A program made the position numbers and the translations under genes. A stretch of 8,446 bases of DNA from Pseudomonadales bacterium (GTDB lineage: Bacteria > Pseudomonadota > Gammaproteobacteria > Pseudomonadales > Pseudohongiellaceae), in assembly GCA_031277435.1 (NCBI GenBank), contig JAITMI010000128.1:1-8446 (forward strand). Reading direction: 5' to 3'. Of the stretch, positions 5,044 through 8,446 are shown piece after piece; positions within the stretch are counted from its first letter, which is position 1, and every line of letters starts with the position of its first letter. A model generated the notes under the pieces. The model had not been told where the DNA came from, did not search any database, and was given only the letters and a program-made list of their open reading frames with translations.

Positions 5044-6960
5044 ATGCCCATGCAGCGTCTTCCCCTCATCGTCAGTTTTGGCGGCATCAGTCCCGCTGGC
5101 CGCAGCGCCTTTCATTATGCGTATCAGCGTCTGATTTTCGAACGCTTGAGCGCCAATCAGCAACTTGCGACCTTGCGGAATCTGGCGCTGTTGATGGGTT
5201 TGGTCAAGCGGGAGCAGGGGCAGTGGCTCGATAGCGCCAATAATCCCATCGCGCTGGACGCTTACCTCGGCGCACGGCGCCAGCAAATTCTCGACGGCAC
5301 GCTGATCCGCAAACTGGAACACAACCTGTTCGACCCCGCCGCCATCCCCATGCACACGCCGCTCAATCTGCACGGCGCGCAGGCGGGGCAGCCGCTCGAA
5401 TTCCGCCTCGCCACGCGCAAGCTGCCAGCCAAGTTGCCAAGCGGCTGGAAAATTCTGCGCAGCGAGGGCGAGGATACGCTAGTGCGCGTCAGCGGCGCGC
5501 TGGACGTGCTGATTCGCGATACCTTCCCCAGCCCGGTCAACAGCGCCGGGCAATTGCCCAGCGGTTTCACGCCCGAGAAACTCTACCCCTCGCGCAGCCA
5601 TCCGCGCGGCTTGCAGTTGACCTTGTACGCCGCTTCCGACGCGCTCAACGCGCTGGGCCTCGACTGGGAACTGATCCGCCAGAAAGTGGCCCCGGATCAG
5701 ATCACCGTCCACGCCGGCAGCAGCCTCAACCAGCTCGACTACGACGGCTACGGCGGCTTGCTCAAAGCGCGCCTCTTGGGCAAAAAGATCACCTCCAAGC
5801 AATTGCCGCTGGGCTTTGGCGAAATGCCGGCGGACTTCATCAACGCTTACATCCTCGGCAACGTCGGCGCCACCGGCACCAATCTGGGCGCCTGCGCCTC
5901 GTTCCATTACAACCTCAGCCAGGCGGTGAAAGACATTCAAAGCGGGCGCTGCCGCCTGGCCCTGGTGGGCGCCGCCGAAGCGCCGCTGACGCCCGACGTC
6001 ATCGAAGCCTTCGCCAACATGGGCGCGCTGGCCGACGATGAAGGGCTCAAGGCGCTTGATGGCCTCGCCGCACCTGACCACCGCCGCGCCTGCCGCCCCT
6101 TCGGCAATAACATCGGTTTTACGCTGGCCGAGTCGGCGCAATTCATCGTGCTGTGCGACGACGCGCTGGCGCTGGAGCTGGGCGCCAACATCCACGGCGC
6201 GGTGAACGACGTGTTCGTCAACGCCGACGGCTTCAAGAAATCCATCGCCAGCCCCGGCGTCGGCAACTATCTCACCATGGCCAAGGCCGCCGCCAGCACG
6301 CAAGCGGTAGTGGGCGAAAAAGCCCTGCGCGAACGCAGTTTCGTGCAAGCGCACGGCACCGGCACGCCGCAAAACCGCGTCACCGAATCGGCGATCTTCA
6401 GCGAAGTCGCCCGCCATTTCGGCATCCGCAACTGGCCCATCGCCGCCTTGAAATCCTACCTCGGCCACTCCATCGCCTCCGCTGGCGCCGACCAATTGGC
6501 GCTGACGCTCGGGGTATGGCGGCACGGCATCATTCCGGGGATTCTCACCACCGGGCAAATCGCCGAGGACGTACACCGCGAGGGCCTCGATATTCTCCTC
6601 GATCACCGCGAAGTGGGCGCGCAAAACATCGACGCCGTACTGCTCAACTCCAAAGGTTTTGGCGGCAACAACGCCACCGCGTCGATCCTGGCCCCGCACA
6701 TCGCGCGCCGGATGCTACAAAAACGCCACGGCAAAGCCGCGCTCACGCAGTGGGAAAAAGCCAACGAAGCCGTGCTTGAGGCCGCCGAACGCTACCACCA
6801 GCGCAGCAATGAAGAACCAACCCGCCCCCTCTACTTCTACGACCACGACGTGCGCGACGGCGGCGACATCACCTTCAACGAAAACTCCCTCAGCCTGCGC
6901 GGTTATGGCACGTCGATTGATCTGGCGCTACGGAATCCTTACGCGGATATGTGTGAGTAG
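5044..6960 (+). CDS. fabY: FabY-type beta-ketoacyl-ACP synthase (acetoacetyl-ACP synthase)
   Basis: This 638-residue condensing enzyme matches the long FabY type, described in Pseudomonas aeruginosa as the initiator of type II fatty acid synthesis that joins an acetyl primer to malonyl-ACP, taking the role of FabH. An N-terminal extension of about 180 residues (LPLIVSFGGISPAGRSAFHYAY onward) precedes the thiolase-fold core. That core has Cys284 in LGACASFHYN, His437 in FVQAHGTGTP, and Lys470 and His475 in LKSYLGHSIASAGADQL, giving a complete Cys-His-His centre. NSKGFGGNNA at 535-544 is the Gly-rich C-terminal loop. Stretches such as LPLGFGEMPADFINAYILG, FGNNIGFTLAES and DVFVNADGFKKSI agree with FabY as I remember it. 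Length and architecture differ from FabB, FabF and FabH (about 320-420 residues). The start could be 5044 or 5050; neither has a clear Shine-Dalgarno. A TATGAT -10-like box lies at 5012-5017 without a good -35. Confidence 0.88.
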   Translation: MPMQRLPLIVSFGGISPAGRSAFHYAYQRLIFERLSANQQLATLRNLALLMGLVKREQGQWLDSANNPIALDAYLGARRQQILDGTLIRKLEHNLFDPAAIPMHTPLNLHGAQAGQPLEFRLATRKLPAKLPSGWKILRSEGEDTLVRVSGALDVLIRDTFPSPVNSAGQLPSGFTPEKLYPSRSHPRGLQLTLYAASDALNALGLDWELIRQKVAPDQITVHAGSSLNQLDYDGYGGLLKARLLGKKITSKQLPLGFGEMPADFINAYILGNVGATGTNLGACASFHYNLSQAVKDIQSGRCRLALVGAAEAPLTPDVIEAFANMGALADDEGLKALDGLAAPDHRRACRPFGNNIGFTLAESAQFIVLCDDALALELGANIHGAVNDVFVNADGFKKSIASPGVGNYLTMAKAAASTQAVVGEKALRERSFVQAHGTGTPQNRVTESAIFSEVARHFGIRNWPIAALKSYLGHSIASAGADQLALTLGVWRHGIIPGILTTGQIAEDVHREGLDILLDHREVGAQNIDAVLLNSKGFGGNNATASILAPHIARRMLQKRHGKAALTQWEKANEAVLEAAERYHQRSNEEPTRPLYFYDHDVRDGGDITFNENSLSLRGYGTSIDLALRNPYADMCE

Positions 6961-6965
6961 TGAAT

Positions 6966-6997
6966 AACAAAAAAGCGGCCGAAGCCGCTTTTTTGTT
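6966..6997. terminator. Bidirectional intrinsic terminator between fabY and the MFS gene
   Basis: aacaaaaaagcggc (6966-6979), loop cgaa, then gccgcttttttgtt (6984-6997): a perfect 14-bp palindrome with a GC core flanked by A6 and T6. Read from either side it gives a GC stem with a tetraloop followed by a U-tract. It therefore ends both fabY, whose stop is five bases upstream, and the convergent transporter gene, whose stop is 19 bases away. Confidence 0.93.
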
Positions 6998-7015
6998 CAA
7001 GCTGAATAACCAGGT

Positions 7016-8302
7016 TCACACATTCGCGGGCTGCAAATTCGCCGCGCCCACTTCCTGTTCCTGCTTGCGGCGCTGGCTCGGCGGAATCCAGAAGCGTGGT
7101 TTGATTGGCACCAGCAGCAAGCCGCCGACGAAGGCCAACAACGCGAATACAACGAAGGACATATTGTAGTTGCCGAAGTGGTCTACAAACATGCCCATCA
7201 CCGCCGGACCCGTAGCGAAACCGAGGTTGATGAACACCGAGATAACCCCGATCGTCATGCCCATGTTGTGCGGCCCAAGGTAGTGTTTGGTGATGATTGG
7301 CGCTTCCACGATCATGCCGCCGTGGGCAATGCCGCGCACGGTGAGGAACATGAACAGCGACAGGCCAACGCCCGCCACCGGCAAGCCCAACAGCACCGAA
7401 AGCGCCAGCAGCATGTAGGTGAAGCGGACGCCACGGATCGAGAAATTATCGTAGAACCAGCCGGAACCGACTTTGGCTGCTACGCCCATGATGCCAAGGT
7501 ACATGGTCGCCCACGCGAGCGAGCTCAATACGATACCTTTATCGACGCGCAGGAAGTTGACGTAGTTCTGCATCAGCGCCTGATCCACCGCGGAAGTCAG
7601 GAATATGCCAATGGCGATGAACCAAAAGCCCTTTTCCTTGCTGATTTGCAGAAAGTGCTGCCACATGCCCGGCTGACCAGCTTCCACTACCGCTTTCGCG
7701 CGCAGGTTGTCCTGCATCGCCCCGGTGCGCGCCATGAAAATCAGCCACAGCGGCGTCGCGATCAACAGCGCGCCCAAACTCATCATCGCCGCGATGACGC
7801 GCCAGTTATAACCAGCCTCCAGCAAAGGAGCCCATATCGGACCCATCACTACGCTGCCCATGCTCGTACCACTGAGCACCACGCCCATCGCCAAACCTTG
7901 ATGAATCGTGAACAAGCGCGAGATGACGATCTTCATTGCCGCCACGATTGAGGAAGCCGACAAGCCCAGCATGGCGCCCGCAAGATAATAGACCGGCAGG
8001 TTAGTAGCGCCGAGAAACAGCGCCAAGGCTACGCCGCCGCTGACGGTACCGATCAACACCGCCACGCGGCTGCCGAGCAAATCCACCATGATGCCCATGC
8101 CCAGCGCGGCGCCCGCGCCCACCAGGAACTTGGCGGACGAAATCAACTGCACCTGCGTATTGGTCCAGCCGAACTCTTCCATTGCCGGCGTATACATATA
8201 CGGCAGCGAATAGGTTGGAACGCCGAAAGCAAAGAAGATCAGCACGAATGCGATCGCCACTATCGACCAGTTTTGTTTTATTTCTTTAATGTCGCCTAAC
8301 AT
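7016..8302 (-). CDS. Major facilitator superfamily (MFS) transporter
   Basis: This is a 428-residue polytopic inner-membrane protein with about 12 hydrophobic segments in two halves. The first half spans about 13-192 (for example 13-35, 53-73, 78-98, 104-126, 137-160, 168-190) and the second about 226-400, separated by a charged cytoplasmic loop near 192-224. The loop between segments 2 and 3 carries the MFS motif A, here GIMVDLLGSR (70-79), with Asp74, Gly77 and Arg79 conserved. The C-terminal tail is polar and basic-rich (PPSQRRKQEQE). The general look is that of monocarboxylate/oxalate-formate-type MFS carriers, but the substrate cannot be read from the sequence. The start at 8302 has GGAGGG three bases upstream. 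The gene converges with fabY and shares its terminator. No neighbouring catabolic gene on the same strand hints at the cargo. Confidence 0.93.
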   Translation of the reverse strand: MLGDIKEIKQNWSIVAIAFVLIFFAFGVPTYSLPYMYTPAMEEFGWTNTQVQLISSAKFLVGAGAALGMGIMVDLLGSRVAVLIGTVSGGVALALFLGATNLPVYYLAGAMLGLSASSIVAAMKIVISRLFTIHQGLAMGVVLSGTSMGSVVMGPIWAPLLEAGYNWRVIAAMMSLGALLIATPLWLIFMARTGAMQDNLRAKAVVEAGQPGMWQHFLQISKEKGFWFIAIGIFLTSAVDQALMQNYVNFLRVDKGIVLSSLAWATMYLGIMGVAAKVGSGWFYDNFSIRGVRFTYMLLALSVLLGLPVAGVGLSLFMFLTVRGIAHGGMIVEAPIITKHYLGPHNMGMTIGVISVFINLGFATGPAVMGMFVDHFGNYNMSFVVFALLAFVGGLLLVPIKPRFWIPPSQRRKQEQEVGAANLQPANV

Positions 8303-8365
8303 AAACCCTCCGCTGACAAGTTATGTGCAAGATGCCCCTGACGGAGCGTTTATACTGCAATCTTC

Positions 8366-8394
8366 TTTATTGCGATATGTGCTTTACGTGTAAA
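8366..8394 (-). promoter_or_regulatory. Possible promoter of the MFS gene
   Basis: On the minus strand TTTACA (8389-8394) and AATAAA (8366-8371) are separated by 17 bases, a 5/6 and 4/6 match to sigma70 boxes, about 60 bp before the start codon. A second -10-like TATAAA at 8349-8354 lacks a good -35. The choice between them is open. Confidence 0.35.
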
Positions 8395-8403
8395 ACCGTT
8401 TTT

Positions 8404-8446
8404 CCCTCTCCCCCTTGGGGGAGAGGGTTAGGGAGAGGGGGAGCGA
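8404..8446. repeat. Palindromic ccctctccccc repeat at the window edge
   Basis: ccctctccccc (8404-8414) and gggggagaggg (8417-8427) form a perfect 11-bp hairpin with a TT loop, followed by a partial repeat gggagagggggag that runs towards the window end. The 11-bp core occurs also at 524-534 and, inverted, at 700-710, linking it to the 521-713 element. It may extend beyond the window. Confidence 0.7.

Noticed and set aside
5479..6699. 406-codon minus-strand frame inside fabY
   Set aside because: It is antisense to a fully recognisable ketoacyl synthase and its Gly/Ala/Val/Asp/Glu-biased translation shows no domain.
7178..7951. 257-codon plus-strand frame antisense to the MFS gene
   Set aside because: His/Arg/Asp/Glu-rich composition is typical of the antisense of a membrane protein gene; no start context or motif.

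Overview
The window looks like chromosomal DNA of a GC-rich gammaproteobacterium. GC is roughly 60 % by eye, with strong C/G bias at third codon positions. The taxonomic pointers are a Pol IV close to the E. coli type, a true GreB-type elongation factor, and a long FabY-type ketoacyl-ACP synthase best known from Pseudomonas. I cannot place it more precisely. There is no phage, integrase, transposase, CRISPR array, tRNA or rRNA, and no evident defence or biosynthetic cluster. The genes are housekeeping or accessory-metabolic, and the unusual material lies in the intergenic DNA.

Layout: the 3' end of an FMN-dependent alpha-hydroxy-acid dehydrogenase/oxidase (1-495, +) is followed by a nested inverted-repeat element (521-713). 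Next come dinB (760-1812, +) and greB (1866-2402, +), a probable two-gene unit whose junction holds a 3 x 20-bp tandem repeat built from the last codons of dinB. A second long inverted repeat (2404-2518) separates greB from a GlxA-like DJ-1/AraC regulator (2580-3569, +). A stem-loop (3591-3626) separates that gene from an HPF/RaiA-family ribosome hibernation factor on the minus strand (3662-4054), which has a clear sigma70-type promoter (4150-4177) and a strong Shine-Dalgarno.

Also on the minus strand is a VanY-like M15 D,D-carboxypeptidase with no visible export signal (4226-4771). Its upstream region is filled by three copies of a GC-rich repeat unit, two of them forming a perfect 23-bp inverted repeat (4792-4911). 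Divergent from it is fabY (5044-6960, +), converging on an MFS transporter (7016-8302, -) across one symmetric bidirectional terminator (6966-6997). The window ends in a ccctctccccc/gggggagaggg hairpin (8404-8427) that shares its core with the arms of the first inverted repeat.

Functionally the genes are mostly independent: lesion-bypass DNA synthesis and transcript cleavage (dinB-greB), ribosome storage (HPF), peptidoglycan peptide trimming (M15), initiation of fatty acid synthesis (FabY), and solute transport (MFS). I did not find a convincing new multi-gene system. The most unusual local signal is the triplicated end of dinB, which re-encodes a sliding-clamp-like hexapeptide plus stop codon in all three frames.
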